From assembly GCF_021325795.1 (NCBI RefSeq), contig NZ_JAHPZX010000002.1, forward strand, positions 310,001 to 374,000: a DNA stretch of 64,000 bases, read 5' to 3'. Under the pieces are notes generated by a model. The model searched no databases. It was given only the letters and a program-made list of their open reading frames with translations, and was not told where the DNA came from. The position numbers and the translations under genes are program-made. Of the stretch, positions 1 to 9,134 are shown one piece after another. The stretch comes from Bordetella sp. LUAb4 (lineage in GTDB: Bacteria > Pseudomonadota > Gammaproteobacteria > Burkholderiales > Burkholderiaceae_B). The number at the start of each line of letters is the position of its first letter. Positions within the stretch are counted from its first letter, which is position 1.

Positions 1-678
1 AACCCGCACGGCGGGCCGTGGGCACGCGACAGCTGGCGCTATAACCCGGAAGTGCAATTCCTGGCCAATCGCGGTTTTTGCGTATTGCAGATCAATTTCC
101 GCGGATCGACCGGCTATGGCCGCAAATTCTGGGAAGCCAGTTTCGGCCAGTGGGGCCTGACCATGCAGGACGACATCACCGATGGCGTGCAGTGGTTGAT
201 CAAGGAAGGCATCGCGGACCCCAAGCGCATTGGCATCTATGGCGGCAGCTATGGCGGCTATGCCACCCTGGCGGGCATCACCTTCACCCCGGACCTATAC
301 GCGGCCGCGGTGGATTATGTCGGTGTGTCCAACCTGTTCACCTTCATGACCACCATTCCGCCGTACTGGAAGCCTTTGCTGGCGAAGATGCACGACATGG
401 TGGGCGATCCGGAAAAGGACAAGGAGCGCCTGGCCGCCACATCGCCGGCCCTGCATGTCGACCGCATCAAGACCCCCTTGTTCATCGCCCAGGGCGCCAA
501 GGATCCGCGCGTCAACAAGGCGGAAAGCGACCAAGTGGTGGAAGCCTTGCGCAAGCGGGGTGTCGAAGTCGAGTACATGGTGAAGGACAACGAAGGCCAT
601 GGTTTCCATAACGACGAGAACAAGTTCGAGTTCTACGCCGCGATGGAAAAATTCTTCAACACGCACTTGAAGCCCTGA
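1..678 (+). CDS. S9 family (prolyl oligopeptidase-like) peptidase, C-terminal part; 5' end outside window
   Basis: The frame is open from base 1 and begins with an [10 protein letters not shown]-like segment typical of the start of the S9 alpha/beta-hydrolase domain, so the gene starts to the left and about 225 C-terminal residues are visible. The nucleophile motif GGSYGGYA has its Ser codon at 247-249. The Asp region (GAKDPRVN, near 493) and the His region (EGHGF, near 597) follow in the family order, so the catalytic triad is present. The family cleaves peptides; with no N-terminus the beta-propeller and any signal peptide cannot be judged. The visible fragment is intact and ends just before a strong hairpin terminator. 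Confidence 0.9.
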   Translation, partial: NPHGGPWARDSWRYNPEVQFLANRGFCVLQINFRGSTGYGRKFWEASFGQWGLTMQDDITDGVQWLIKEGIADPKRIGIYGGSYGGYATLAGITFTPDLYAAAVDYVGVSNLFTFMTTIPPYWKPLLAKMHDMVGDPEKDKERLAATSPALHVDRIKTPLFIAQGAKDPRVNKAESDQVVEALRKRGVEVEYMVKDNEGHGFHNDENKFEFYAAMEKFFNTHLKP

Positions 679-700
679 TTTCCCGGCAGCAGGTGAAATG

Positions 701-729
701 AAAAAGGCACGCTGACGCGTGCCTTTTTT
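701..729. terminator. Bidirectional rho-independent terminator
   Basis: A 7-bp GC stem GGCACGC/GCGTGCC with a TGAC loop is flanked by five A on the left and six T on the right. It lies between the convergent ends of the S9 peptidase and the MFS gene and can serve both. Confidence 0.85.
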
Positions 730-734
730 CGAAT

Positions 735-2003
735 TCAAGATACCCGGGCCACGGCCTTCTTGCGTCGGCCCATGTCGGGCAGGAAGGCCGCCACCATGCC
801 CAGCAGCGGCAGGAACGAACACACCTTGTAGACGAACCCGATACTCGTCGCATCGGCCAGATTCCCCAGCACCGCGGCACCCACGCCGCCAAGCCCGAAC
901 GACAAGCCGAAGAACAAACCGGCGATCGTCCCCACCTTGCCCGGCACCAACTCCTGCGCGAACACCACGATGGCGGAGAAGGCCGACGCCAGCACCAGTC
1001 CGATGATCGCCACCAACACCGCCGTCCAGAACAGATTGGCGTACGGCAGCATCAGCGTAAATGGCGCGACGCCCAGGATCGACGTCCAGATCACCGCCTT
1101 GCGCCCGATACGGTCACCGACCGGCCCCCCCACCACCGTCCCGACCGCCACGGCGGCCAGGAACACGAACAGATAGAGCTGCGCCGTCCGCACCGGCAGC
1201 TGGAACTTGTCCATCAGATAGAAGGTGAAATAGCTGTTCAGGCTGGCCAGGTAGAAGTACTTGGAAAACACCAGCACGGCCAGCACGCCCAGCGCGATAC
1301 TCACCTTGCGCTTGTCCAGGGCCGGCGCATCCCCATCGCGCCTGGCCTTGGGCTTCAGCCGCCAGCGGTTCGCCGCATACCAGCGGCTGATGCCGATCAG
1401 CACCACGATGCCGAACAGCGCGGCCAATGAAAACCACGCCACACTGCCCTGCCCGTGCGGGATGATCAGCAGCGCGGCCAACAGCGGCCCCAGCGACGAC
1501 CCCACGTTGCCGCCCACCTGGAACAGCGACTGGGCCAGGCCGTGCTGGCCGCCCGACGCCATGCGCGCCACCCGGGAAGACTCGGGATGGAAGATCGACG
1601 ACCCCGTTCCCACCAGCACCGCTGCGATCAGCAGGAAGGGATAGGACGGCGCCACCGACAGCAGCAGCAAGCCCACCAACGTGAATCCCATGCCGACCGG
1701 CAGCGAATACGGCAAAGGCCGCCTATCCGTGTAGAAGCCGATGCAAGGCTGCAGCAGCGACGCGGCGATCTGGTACGTCAGGGTAATCAGCCCGATCTGG
1801 CTGAAACTCAGCTGGAAGGAGTCCTTCAGCATGGGATAGATGGCCAACAGGATCGACTGGATCATGTCGTTCATCAAATGCGCCACGCTGATCGCGCCCA
1901 ACACCTTGAAGGCCGTGTTGTCCTTGGGCAGCGCAACGGCGGCCGGCGCGGTGGCGACTGGCGGCGTGGCCGTCACGATGGGAGTCTCGATGGATGTAGT
2001 CAT
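735..2003 (-). CDS. MFS transporter of the fosmidomycin-resistance (Fsr) type
   Basis: This 422-residue protein is a 12-helix major-facilitator exporter of the inner membrane. After a short soluble N-terminus the first helix region carries HLMND, and the stretch with FHPESSRVA followed by a QVGGNVG segment is characteristic of Fsr-like proteins. The likely start is the ATG at 2003 (MTTSIETP); the frame stays open further upstream but that extension is not hydrophobic and looks like promoter DNA. It is divergent from an AraC regulator, an arrangement common for drug-efflux genes controlled by their neighbour. Family members export fosmidomycin and other small molecules; the substrate here is unknown. 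Confidence 0.85.
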   Translation of the reverse strand: MTTSIETPIVTATPPVATAPAAVALPKDNTAFKVLGAISVAHLMNDMIQSILLAIYPMLKDSFQLSFSQIGLITLTYQIAASLLQPCIGFYTDRRPLPYSLPVGMGFTLVGLLLLSVAPSYPFLLIAAVLVGTGSSIFHPESSRVARMASGGQHGLAQSLFQVGGNVGSSLGPLLAALLIIPHGQGSVAWFSLAALFGIVVLIGISRWYAANRWRLKPKARRDGDAPALDKRKVSIALGVLAVLVFSKYFYLASLNSYFTFYLMDKFQLPVRTAQLYLFVFLAAVAVGTVVGGPVGDRIGRKAVIWTSILGVAPFTLMLPYANLFWTAVLVAIIGLVLASAFSAIVVFAQELVPGKVGTIAGLFFGLSFGLGGVGAAVLGNLADATSIGFVYKVCSFLPLLGMVAAFLPDMGRRKKAVARVS

Positions 2004-2076
2004 TATGGGGACAGGGCAAAAAGAGTGATCTTGAGGCCGGCACGGAGCGCGTGGAAAACGGACGAAAACGGGCCGC

Positions 2077-2150
2077 GACACTGCCGTCACGCCAGTGTAA
2101 TCAGGCCCGGACGCGGCCGAGTGACAATTTTCGTCGAATAAGTGACACTG
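2077..2150. promoter_or_regulatory. Divergent MFS/AraC promoter region with repeated GACACTG elements
   Basis: The 138-bp gap between the divergent genes holds an inverted repeat ACACTG-N9-CAGTGT (2078-2098). It also holds direct repeats: GACACTG at 2077 and 2144, and AGTGACA at 2120 and 2141. AraC proteins usually bind direct repeats about two helical turns apart, and the AGTGACA copies are spaced 21 bp. The second copy overlaps the proposed GTG start of the regulator, which would suit autorepression. The binding role is inferred. Confidence 0.4.
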
Positions 2151-2966
2151 TCGCCCATGCCTGCCCGTCCTCCCGCCCACGCCCCGTGGCGCAGCATCGA
2201 TGCCGACGATTACCAGCGCGTGCCTCGTCCGGTCACCGCCATGGCCAAGGAATTCGATCCGCGCTCCAACACCGGCCCGCACGCCCACGCGCGGGCCCAG
2301 CTCATCTACGCCGCGCAAGGCGTCATGCGCGTCACCACCGCCCAGGGGGTATGGGCCCTGCCTGCCCTGCGCGCCCTGTGGGTGCCGCCCGGTGTGGAAC
2401 ATGCGGTGGATATGATCACCCCGGTATCCATGCGCACCCTGTATGTCGACCGGGGCATCGCCGCAGGCCTATGGCCGGACTGCTGCGTCATCGAGGTATC
2501 GGGCCTGCTGCGCGAGCTGGTCCTGGCGCTGGCCCGCGAGCCCGTCGAATACGCCCTGGACGGCCGCTGCGGCCAGATCGCCAACCTGATTCCGGCCGAA
2601 CTGGCCATCGCCAAGGTCCTGCCCATCCGTATCCCCTGGCCCAGCGACCGGCGCCTGCAGGCCGTCTGCCGCGCCATCCTGGACGACCCAGGCAGCCCGC
2701 GTACCGTCCATGAATGGGGCGATGTGGTCGGTGCCAGCGGCCGCACCCTGATACGCCTGTTCCAGTCGGATCTGGGCCTGAATTACCGCCAGTGGGTGCA
2801 GCAGGTACGCCTGGCCGATGCCGTCGGCCGCCTGGCCCTGGGCCAACCGGTGGCGCGCATCGCCACCGAGCTGGGCTATCGCAGTCCCAGCGCCTTCGCG
2901 GCGATGTTCAGGCGGGCGATGGGCAGCCCGCCCAATCTCTATTTGAATCAGGCTGTATCCGGATAG
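2142..2966 (+). CDS. AraC family transcriptional regulator with N-terminal cupin
   Basis: This 274-residue protein has an AraC-type sensing cupin at about residues 40-130 (GPHAHARAQLIY segment) and a C-terminal double helix-turn-helix at about 170-270. The second HTH carries the ARIATELGYRSPSAFAAMFRR pattern. The layout matches the NimR/YeaM group of short AraC regulators, which control a divergent MFS exporter gene. The same arrangement here suggests it regulates the Fsr-type transporter. The start is GTG at 2142; ATG at 2157 is an alternative. The ligand is unknown. Confidence 0.88.
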   Translation: MTLSPMPARPPAHAPWRSIDADDYQRVPRPVTAMAKEFDPRSNTGPHAHARAQLIYAAQGVMRVTTAQGVWALPALRALWVPPGVEHAVDMITPVSMRTLYVDRGIAAGLWPDCCVIEVSGLLRELVLALAREPVEYALDGRCGQIANLIPAELAIAKVLPIRIPWPSDRRLQAVCRAILDDPGSPRTVHEWGDVVGASGRTLIRLFQSDLGLNYRQWVQQVRLADAVGRLALGQPVARIATELGYRSPSAFAAMFRRAMGSPPNLYLNQAVSG

Positions 2967-3113
2967 GGGACAGCATGAATCAGCCGCCGCGCTGTCGCCC
3001 GCGGCGCGCCTTCATCGGCCTGCCAGCATCACCTGCGATAATGCGCGTTTGGTTACCTGAAACCTAATTGCCCTTGGGTGGGTCTACAGACATCTGCCCT
3101 AGAATCGCCTGCG

Positions 3114-5783
3114 ATGAGCCAAGCCGCACCTTCCAATACCCCCAGCCCGGACGGCAAGCCGGCCCGCCACGCTTTCCTGCGCCGTTTTGTCGTCAAGGCC
3201 GCGGTCTTCGCGGTAGGCGCCGGCCTGTGCGGGTTGATCGCCCTGGCACTGGCCCTGGCGCTCGCGTGGCCCAGCCTGCCCGACCTGCACGCCATGACCG
3301 ACTATCGGCCGCGCGTGCCATTGCGTGTCTACACCGCGGACAAGGTCCTGATCGGCGAATTCGGCGAAGAGCACCGCAACGTGTTGCGCTTCAACGAGAT
3401 CCCCGAGGTCATGCGGCACGCCGTCCTGGCTGCCGAAGACGATCACTTCTACCAGCACGGCGGCGTGGACTGGAGCGGCGTGGCGCGGGCCCTGCTGGCC
3501 AACGTCGTGCGCGGGTCCAAGAGCCAGGGCGCCAGCACCATCACCATGCAGGTAGCGCGCAACTTCTACCTGTCCTCGGAAAAGACCTATTCGCGCAAGT
3601 TCTACGAACTGCTGCTGACCTTCAAGATCGAGTCGACGCTGACCAAGGACCAGATCCTTGAGCTGTACATGAATCAGATCTACCTGGGTCACCGCGCCTA
3701 TGGCTTCGCCGCCGCCGCGCGTACCTACCTGGGCAAGGAACTGGCCCAGGTCACACCGGCCGAAGCGGCGCTGCTGGCGGGTATTCCCAAGGCGCCCTCG
3801 CGCTACAACCCCATCACCAACCTGCCTCGCGCGCAGATCCGCCAGCACTATGTGCTGGGCCGCATGCGCGCGCTGGGCTGGCTGGATGAAGCGGGCTACC
3901 AGACCGCCATGGCACAGCAGCTGGCCGTGCGCGGCGGTCCGGAAAACGGCGGTGGCGGCAGCGCCTTCCGTGTGCATGGCGAGTATCCCGCCGAGCTGGT
4001 GCGCCAGGCCATGTACAACACCTTCGGCGACCAGACTTACTCGCGCGGCATCAACGTCTACACCACCATCGATTCCAAGGACCAGGACGCGGCCTATAAA
4101 TCCGTGCGCGCGGGCGTGCTCGATTACACCCGCCGCGCCGCCTATCCCGGCCCGGAAGACAATATCGACCTGCCCGACGACATCGAAAAAGACCCGCAGG
4201 CGCTGGACGATCTGCTGGACGGGCTGCAGGAGAAATATCCCGACAGCGACGACCTCTTTGCCGGCGTGGTGCTGCAGGCCAGCCCCGCCGCCATCAAGGT
4301 GGCGCGCGGCGGGCACGACATCGTCACCATCGACGACAAGAAAGCCCTGTCGGTGGTGGCGCGCGCGCTGGGGCCCAAGGCCAAGGACGACGTCCGCATC
4401 CAGCGCGGCTCGGTGGTCTACGTGCACAAGAACGGCGACGCCTGGGAAGTGATCAACATGCCGGCCCTGCAGGCCGCGCTGGTGTCCATGGTGCCGGACG
4501 ACGGCGCCATCCGTGCCATGATCGGCGGCTTCGATTTCAACCGCGGCAACTTCAATCGCTCCGTGCAGGCCTGGCGCCAGCCCGGTTCCAACATCAAGCC
4601 CTTCATCTACTCGGCGGGATTGACCCGCGGCCTGACACCGGCCACGCAGATCTCCGACCAGCCCTTCGCGCTGACCGCCGAGCAGACCGGATCCAAGGCC
4701 TGGAATCCGAAGAACGACGCCAATGCCTATGAGCCCATGCTGACGCTGCGGCAAGCCTTGTACAAGTCCAAGAACATGGTGTCGATCCGCATCCTGCAAG
4801 CCATCACGCCGGCTTATGGGCAGGACTTCCTGACGCGCTTCGGCTTCGACAAGGCGCGCTGGCCGGCGGTGCTGCCCATCGCGCTGGGGGCCGGCTCGGC
4901 CACGCCGCTGCAAGTGGTCAATGCCTATTCCGTGTGGGCCAACGGCGGCTATCGCGTCACCCCCTATCTGATCGACAAGGTCACCGACAGCGACGGCAAG
5001 GTGCTGATGCAGGCGCAACCGCAGAAGGCCGGCGATGAAAGCGTGCGCGTGATCGATCCGCGCGTGGCCTGGATCATGGACGACATGCTCAAGGGCGTGG
5101 CCACGTATGGCACCGCGGCGCGCGCGCATTCCGTGCTCAAGCGCAACGACGTTGGTGGCAAGACGGGCACCACCAATGATTCGGTCGACGTCTGGTTCTC
5201 CGGCTATACGCCGGCCCTGGCCACCACGGTGTGGATGGGCTTCGACCAGCCGCGCTCGCTGGGGTCCAACGAATTCGGCGCCGGCCTGACGCTGTCGGCG
5301 TGGCTGCAATACATGCAGACGGCGCTCAAGGGTGTGCCCGAAGCCAAGCCGCGCCCGCAGCCGCAGGGCATGCTGGTGGACAACGGCGAGTACTACTTGT
5401 CCGAGTTTCCGCCGGGCCAGGCCGTGGCCACGCTGGACTTGCCGACCGACGATGCGTTGGGCGATTTCCTGAATCACGGCGGCACGGGTGGCATGCCGAT
5501 GCTGAATCCCCCGGTGCCGGGGGCGCAGGGGGGTTCTTCACCCGGCGCCGTCCAGCCGCCTCCTTCTGGCGTCGAGAGCCTGCCCATCCCGATTCCCCAG
5601 GCCGGCGAGCCGATCCGCCAACGCCCCCTGGGCACGCCCGCCGCGGCACCGGCGCCGAACACGCCCAACGCCCCGGCGGCGGCTGGCCAGGCGCCGGCGC
5701 AACAGCCCTTCTTTCCCCCCATCCCGGTCCCCCGCGTGGACGCCGGCCCAGGCAGCAGCCCGATCGCAATGGCGATTCATTGA
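3114..5783 (+). CDS. mrcA: Penicillin-binding protein 1A (bifunctional transglycosylase/transpeptidase)
   Basis: This 889-residue class A PBP polymerises and crosslinks peptidoglycan. The order is a short cytoplasmic tail, a membrane anchor at about 24-52, a glycosyltransferase GT51 domain with catalytic Glu108 in EDDHFYQHGG and the GASTITMQ motif, an OB-like insert, and a transpeptidase domain. That domain has nucleophile Ser492 in GSNIKPF, an SKN motif, and Lys683 in GKTGTT. The C-terminus is a Pro/Ala/Gly-rich tail of about 100 residues, probably periplasmic and unstructured. ATG 3114 is chosen because homologous N-termini start near there. No Shine-Dalgarno precedes it, and a TAGAAT -10-like hexamer lies only 9 bp upstream. 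GTG 3078 is the alternative start. Confidence 0.95.
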   Translation: MSQAAPSNTPSPDGKPARHAFLRRFVVKAAVFAVGAGLCGLIALALALALAWPSLPDLHAMTDYRPRVPLRVYTADKVLIGEFGEEHRNVLRFNEIPEVMRHAVLAAEDDHFYQHGGVDWSGVARALLANVVRGSKSQGASTITMQVARNFYLSSEKTYSRKFYELLLTFKIESTLTKDQILELYMNQIYLGHRAYGFAAAARTYLGKELAQVTPAEAALLAGIPKAPSRYNPITNLPRAQIRQHYVLGRMRALGWLDEAGYQTAMAQQLAVRGGPENGGGGSAFRVHGEYPAELVRQAMYNTFGDQTYSRGINVYTTIDSKDQDAAYKSVRAGVLDYTRRAAYPGPEDNIDLPDDIEKDPQALDDLLDGLQEKYPDSDDLFAGVVLQASPAAIKVARGGHDIVTIDDKKALSVVARALGPKAKDDVRIQRGSVVYVHKNGDAWEVINMPALQAALVSMVPDDGAIRAMIGGFDFNRGNFNRSVQAWRQPGSNIKPFIYSAGLTRGLTPATQISDQPFALTAEQTGSKAWNPKNDANAYEPMLTLRQALYKSKNMVSIRILQAITPAYGQDFLTRFGFDKARWPAVLPIALGAGSATPLQVVNAYSVWANGGYRVTPYLIDKVTDSDGKVLMQAQPQKAGDESVRVIDPRVAWIMDDMLKGVATYGTAARAHSVLKRNDVGGKTGTTNDSVDVWFSGYTPALATTVWMGFDQPRSLGSNEFGAGLTLSAWLQYMQTALKGVPEAKPRPQPQGMLVDNGEYYLSEFPPGQAVATLDLPTDDALGDFLNHGGTGGMPMLNPPVPGAQGGSSPGAVQPPPSGVESLPIPIPQAGEPIRQRPLGTPAAAPAPNTPNAPAAAGQAPAQQPFFPPIPVPRVDAGPGSSPIAMAIH

Positions 5784-5816
5784 GGTCGCGGACGGTAATA
5801 CTGCCGCGGTGAAAAC

Positions 5817-5850
5817 AAGAGGGGCTGTTCGATATTGAACAGCCCCTCTT
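5817..5850 (+). terminator. Hairpin terminator after PBP1A
   Basis: A 14-bp perfect stem (AAGAGGGGCTGTTC and its complement) with a GATATT loop is followed by TTCATTT. It lies 34 bp after the PBP1A stop. It is the first of several hairpins in the spacer. Confidence 0.75.
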
Positions 5851-5853
5851 TTC

Positions 5854-5964
5854 ATTTGCCTGGTTCGGCAAATTTGTCCGGCCTCGTGCCGCGGCAGCAA
5901 AATCCAGAGGCCTTCTGACCTCTGTCGAAGAACAAGGGGCGCTGTTCAATATGAACAGCGCCCC
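5854..5964. repeat. Cluster of further hairpins, one a near copy of the upstream terminator
   Basis: An ATTTGCC/GGCAAAT stem (5854-5873) is followed by a weak CAGAGG/CCTCTG stem (about 5904-5923). Then comes a perfect 12-bp stem GGGGCGCTGTTC with loop AATAT (5936-5964). The last one shares the GGGGC-CTGTTC arm and an ATAT-type loop with the hairpin at 5817, so the two look like a duplicated unit. No T-run follows the last hairpin. I see no gene in this spacer. Confidence 0.55.
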
Positions 5965-6067
5965 TGTCTATTTGGTCAAACCGTGCCGTGTGGCGGCCGA
6001 TCGGAGCGTCGCTGACGCCGTAGCGCAGCAGGCCTCGCCGTCGAGCATCGTGCAATACGCCAGCGCC

Positions 6068-6766
6068 CTACGCCTTGCTGGCCTCGTAACGGGCCTTCGC
6101 TTCTTCATTCGGCGGATACAGCCCCGGCAGCGCGGCACCGTTGTCGATCTCCTGCATGATCCACGCCTCCTGGCGCTCCTGTTCCACGGCGATCGGCACG
6201 ATCTCCTCCAGCAGGGCGGCCGGTATCACCACCGCGCCATCGTCGTCGACCACGATCACGTCGTCCTGAAACACCGCCACGCCGCCGCAGCCGATGGGTT
6301 CCTGCCAGCTGACGAAGGTCAAGCCGGCCACCGACGGCGGCGCCGCCACGCCCTGGCACCAGACCGGCAGGTGGGTGCCCAGCACACCGGCGCCATCGCG
6401 CACCACGCCGTCGCTGACCAAAGCCGCCACACCGCGCTTGCGCATGCGCGCGCACAGGATATCGCCAAAGATGCCCGCGTCCGTCACTCCCATTGCATCG
6501 ACCACCGCCACGCAACCGGCGGGCATGGCCTCGATGGCGGCGCGCGTGGACGTCGGCGATGACCACGAAGCCGGCGTCGCCAGATCCTCGCGGGCCGGCA
6601 CGAAGCGCAGCGTGAAAGCACGGCCCACCACGCGCGGCTGACCGGTACGCAAAGGGCGCGTGCCGCGCATCCACACATTGCGCAAGCCCTTCTTCAGCAA
6701 CACGGTGGTCAAGGTGGCGGTGGACACACCGCTCAGGGCATCGATGATCTTTTGGTCCAGCGTCAT
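6068..6766 (-). CDS. RraA-like protein (HMG/CHA aldolase superfamily)
   Basis: This 232-residue protein has the RraA fold signature. A glycine-rich FGDILCARM segment precedes LVSDGVVRD, which carries the Asp-x3-Arg-Asp residues used for Mg2+ and pyruvate/oxaloacetate binding in 4-hydroxy-4-methyl-2-oxoglutarate aldolases. Many such proteins are annotated as RNase E regulators or demethylmenaquinone methyltransferases without evidence; in catabolic bacteria an aldolase or decarboxylase role is more likely. The AGGAGA ribosome site lies just upstream of ATG 6766. It is a single gene with no pathway partner beside it, so the substrate is not assignable. Confidence 0.8.
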   Translation of the reverse strand: MTLDQKIIDALSGVSTATLTTVLLKKGLRNVWMRGTRPLRTGQPRVVGRAFTLRFVPAREDLATPASWSSPTSTRAAIEAMPAGCVAVVDAMGVTDAGIFGDILCARMRKRGVAALVSDGVVRDGAGVLGTHLPVWCQGVAAPPSVAGLTFVSWQEPIGCGGVAVFQDDVIVVDDDGAVVIPAALLEEIVPIAVEQERQEAWIMQEIDNGAALPGLYPPNEEAKARYEASKA

Positions 6767-6798
6767 GCCAATAAATCTCCTGACTGCGAAAAGCGGCC

Positions 6799-7512
6799 TC
6801 AGGCCAGGGCCGCGGAAGGTAAAGCGAGCGCGGGTACGGCGCGTAGCGTCGCCAGATCCAGCAAAGTGAAATAACCGTCCGGTTGCCAGCCGCCGGTGTC
6901 GATATGGTAGACGTTGCCGAGTACCGTGGCGCGCGTCACTGGGGTATGTCCCACCACCAGCGCGCGCAGGCCCTCGACACAGGTGGCGTCATGCCGCTCC
7001 AGGCGCTGGCGTGACCACTGGCAGATACCCCGCGCGCGCTTGGGCCTCGAACTCAGCAGCCCATCGAGCTTATGCCACGTGCGCACCGGACTGTCCGCGT
7101 GGACCAATCCCACCAGGCCGTCCCTGGTCTCCACTTCCAGCACCAGGGGCAGGCGGGCGAGCGCCTCCGCGTGGATGCGCTGGTCCTCATCCGTCATTTC
7201 CAGGAACCAGCCGCCGCCGTTCTCGCGCCAGTTCCGGGTGTCCACCAGGCCATGGCGCACGTGGCGTATGGCATAGTCCTCATGGTTGCCCTGCACCGCG
7301 TGGAACCAGGGCTGACGCAGCCACTCCAGCGCGGCGCGGCACTCGGGGCCACGGTCGATCAGATCGCCCACGGAAAACAGGCGGTCGCGTGCCGGGTTGA
7401 AACCGGCGCGCGCCAGCGTCTCGCGCAAACGCGTGAAATGGCCGTGAATATCCCCGACGGCCCAATCGCGGCCGCACGTATTGCGTGTGAAATGTTGAAT
7501 CAGAGGCGACAT
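6799..7512 (-). CDS. PPP-family metallophosphoesterase, bacterial Ser/Thr phosphatase type (PrpA-like)
   Basis: This 237-residue cytoplasmic protein carries the PPP motifs in order: GDIHGH (Asp21, His23), GDLIDRGP (Asp50), GNHE (75-78) and a C-terminal VVGHTPV. These bind the two catalytic metals. Length and motifs match the lambda-phosphatase/PrpA/PrpB group, which removes phosphate from Ser, Thr or Tyr; related members act on dinucleotide polyphosphates. ATG 7512 (MSPLIQHF) is chosen over the upstream extension to 7626, which is Arg-rich and unlike the family. The physiological substrate is unknown. Confidence 0.85.
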   Translation of the reverse strand: MSPLIQHFTRNTCGRDWAVGDIHGHFTRLRETLARAGFNPARDRLFSVGDLIDRGPECRAALEWLRQPWFHAVQGNHEDYAIRHVRHGLVDTRNWRENGGGWFLEMTDEDQRIHAEALARLPLVLEVETRDGLVGLVHADSPVRTWHKLDGLLSSRPKRARGICQWSRQRLERHDATCVEGLRALVVGHTPVTRATVLGNVYHIDTGGWQPDGYFTLLDLATLRAVPALALPSAALA

Positions 7513-7641
7513 GGCACGATTCCCGCGAGTACGGCACCGCGCCGCGACCAACCGCCGTGACGCGCATCGCCATACGCTAACACGGCGGCCAAGGCGGGAC
7601 CCGCATCGGCCGCCGGTGTCGGCCATATACCTTAGTGCGGC

Positions 7642-8031
7642 CTACCGCTCGGTCCCACCGTTCTTCTTCAACCACCCCTGCAGGAAGGCGATTTCCTTTT
7701 CCTGCGCGTCGATGACTTCCTGCGCCAGCTTGCGCATTTCCGGATCCCGTCCGTACTTGAGTTCAGTCCGTGCCATATCGATGGCGCCCTGGTGATGCGG
7801 AATCATGCCACGCGCGAAATCGACATCCGCATTACCCGAGTAATCGATCGCCATATTGCCATGCATGCGCTGCATGCTTTCCTGATAGGCCTGCGTACTG
7901 GGCGTATCCGCTGCCGACGACATCGGCATGTGCATATCGCCATGCTTGGTAGCGACCTGCGCGTGGGCAGCGCCCATGGCGCAAAACATCGAGGACAGCG
8001 CGATCAGCGCGGCCGCATGAAACTTCTTCAT
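7642..8031 (-). CDS. DUF305 family secreted protein
   Basis: This 129-residue protein has a clear Sec signal peptide ([17 protein letters not shown]..., cleavage near AHA-Q at about residue 24). A single DUF305 domain with the hallmark [16 protein letters not shown] segment follows, and the first part of the mature chain is Met/His-rich (HGDMHMPM). The Met/His content and the relationship to CopM-type proteins suggest periplasmic copper binding. No copper-resistance genes lie nearby, so this is inferred from the family only. It is a single gene with its own upstream region. Confidence 0.85.
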   Translation of the reverse strand: MKKFHAAALIALSSMFCAMGAAHAQVATKHGDMHMPMSSAADTPSTQAYQESMQRMHGNMAIDYSGNADVDFARGMIPHHQGAIDMARTELKYGRDPEMRKLAQEVIDAQEKEIAFLQGWLKKNGGTER

Positions 8032-8279
8032 CGAAACATTCCTTTCATGGCAAGGATGCGGCGGTGGAAACCGTAGCGCACGGTGAATACTCGCACAATC
8101 GGCGCCCGGACGTGTACATTGGCCGATGCCGGCCTCGATTCACACGATCCGATGATGGCCACCACAACGCGCCTTCATCGGGTCGACAAGCGATGCGGTT
8201 GTGCCCGGCGACGCCTACGCGCGCGGCCGGTGCCGTGGTAGCCGGGACGCTGCCGCATCGCGCTCGCAGGAGCACGCAT

Positions 8280-9134
8280 ATGAAGCCACGTGTCGCCATC
8301 GTCGCCCCCGGCGCCATGGGTAGCGCCATCGGCCGCCGCCTGGATGAACACGGTCTGCAAGTCTTGACCTCGCTTACCGGCCGTAGTGACGCCAGTGTCC
8401 AGCGCGCCCGCGCGGCCGGCATGCACCACCGCCAAGACGCGGAACTCGCCCATGCCGATCTCTTCCTGGCCATCGTGCCGCCCGCCGAAGCCGAGGCAGT
8501 GGCCCGTTATTACGCCGCGCTGTTTCGCGACGCGGGGCGGTCTCCGGTCTACGTCGACTGCAATGCGGTCAGCCCGCGCACCGTCGGCCGCATTGCAGAG
8601 ATCATTCACGGCAGTGGTGCGGCCTTCGTCGACGGCGGCATCATCGGCCGGCCGCCCCAACCTCAGCACCCCGGCCCAGTGCTGTACTGTTCCGGGCCGG
8701 CCGCGGGCGCGGTCGAGGCCCTGGGCCGCGCCGGCCTGCGCGTGAAAGTGATGCCCGCCGAAATCGGGGCCGCGTCGGCCTTGAAGATGTCCTATGCCGG
8801 GATCACCAAAGGCCTGACCGCGCTAGCCGCCACCATGTTGCTGGCGGCGACCCGCAATGGCGCGGGTGCCGCCCTGCATGCGGAATTGGCCGACAGCCAG
8901 CCGCAGTTGCTGGCGCAATTCAGCCGCGCCGTGCCCGACATGTTCGGCAAGGCCTACCGTTGGGTCGCGGAGATGCATGAAATCGCCGACTTCCTGCAAG
9001 AGGATGCCGCCGGCAGCGATGTCTACCGCCGCTTTGGCGACATCTACGAAGCCCTGGCGGCCGCCCATCGTGACCAAGGCGATCCCATCGAGCGCCTGGG
9101 GGCCTTCTTCGAGCAGGCCCCGACCCGGGCGTAA
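8280..9134 (+). CDS. NAD(P)-dependent oxidoreductase, 6-phosphogluconate-dehydrogenase-like (DUF1932 C-terminus)
   Basis: This 284-residue protein begins with a Rossmann fold (APGAMGSAIGRRL, residues 9-21). An IVPPAEAEAVARYY segment typical of beta-hydroxyacid dehydrogenases follows, with an FVDGGIIG segment in the middle. The C-terminal half has the ALKMSYAGITKGLTAL helix typical of the DUF1932 group. The start is ATG 8280 with AGGAG 7 bp upstream; the frame is open to 8064 but without a ribosome site. It probably oxidises or reduces a small hydroxy acid. The substrate is unknown and no pathway genes adjoin it. Confidence 0.8.
   Translation: MKPRVAIVAPGAMGSAIGRRLDEHGLQVLTSLTGRSDASVQRARAAGMHHRQDAELAHADLFLAIVPPAEAEAVARYYAALFRDAGRSPVYVDCNAVSPRTVGRIAEIIHGSGAAFVDGGIIGRPPQPQHPGPVLYCSGPAAGAVEALGRAGLRVKVMPAEIGAASALKMSYAGITKGLTALAATMLLAATRNGAGAALHAELADSQPQLLAQFSRAVPDMFGKAYRWVAEMHEIADFLQEDAAGSDVYRRFGDIYEALAAAHRDQGDPIERLGAFFEQAPTRA

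Noticed and set aside
3099-5477. 792-codon open frame antisense to PBP1A
   Set aside because: The real frame has all PBP motifs; the antisense frame has random Arg/His/Gly-rich sequence.
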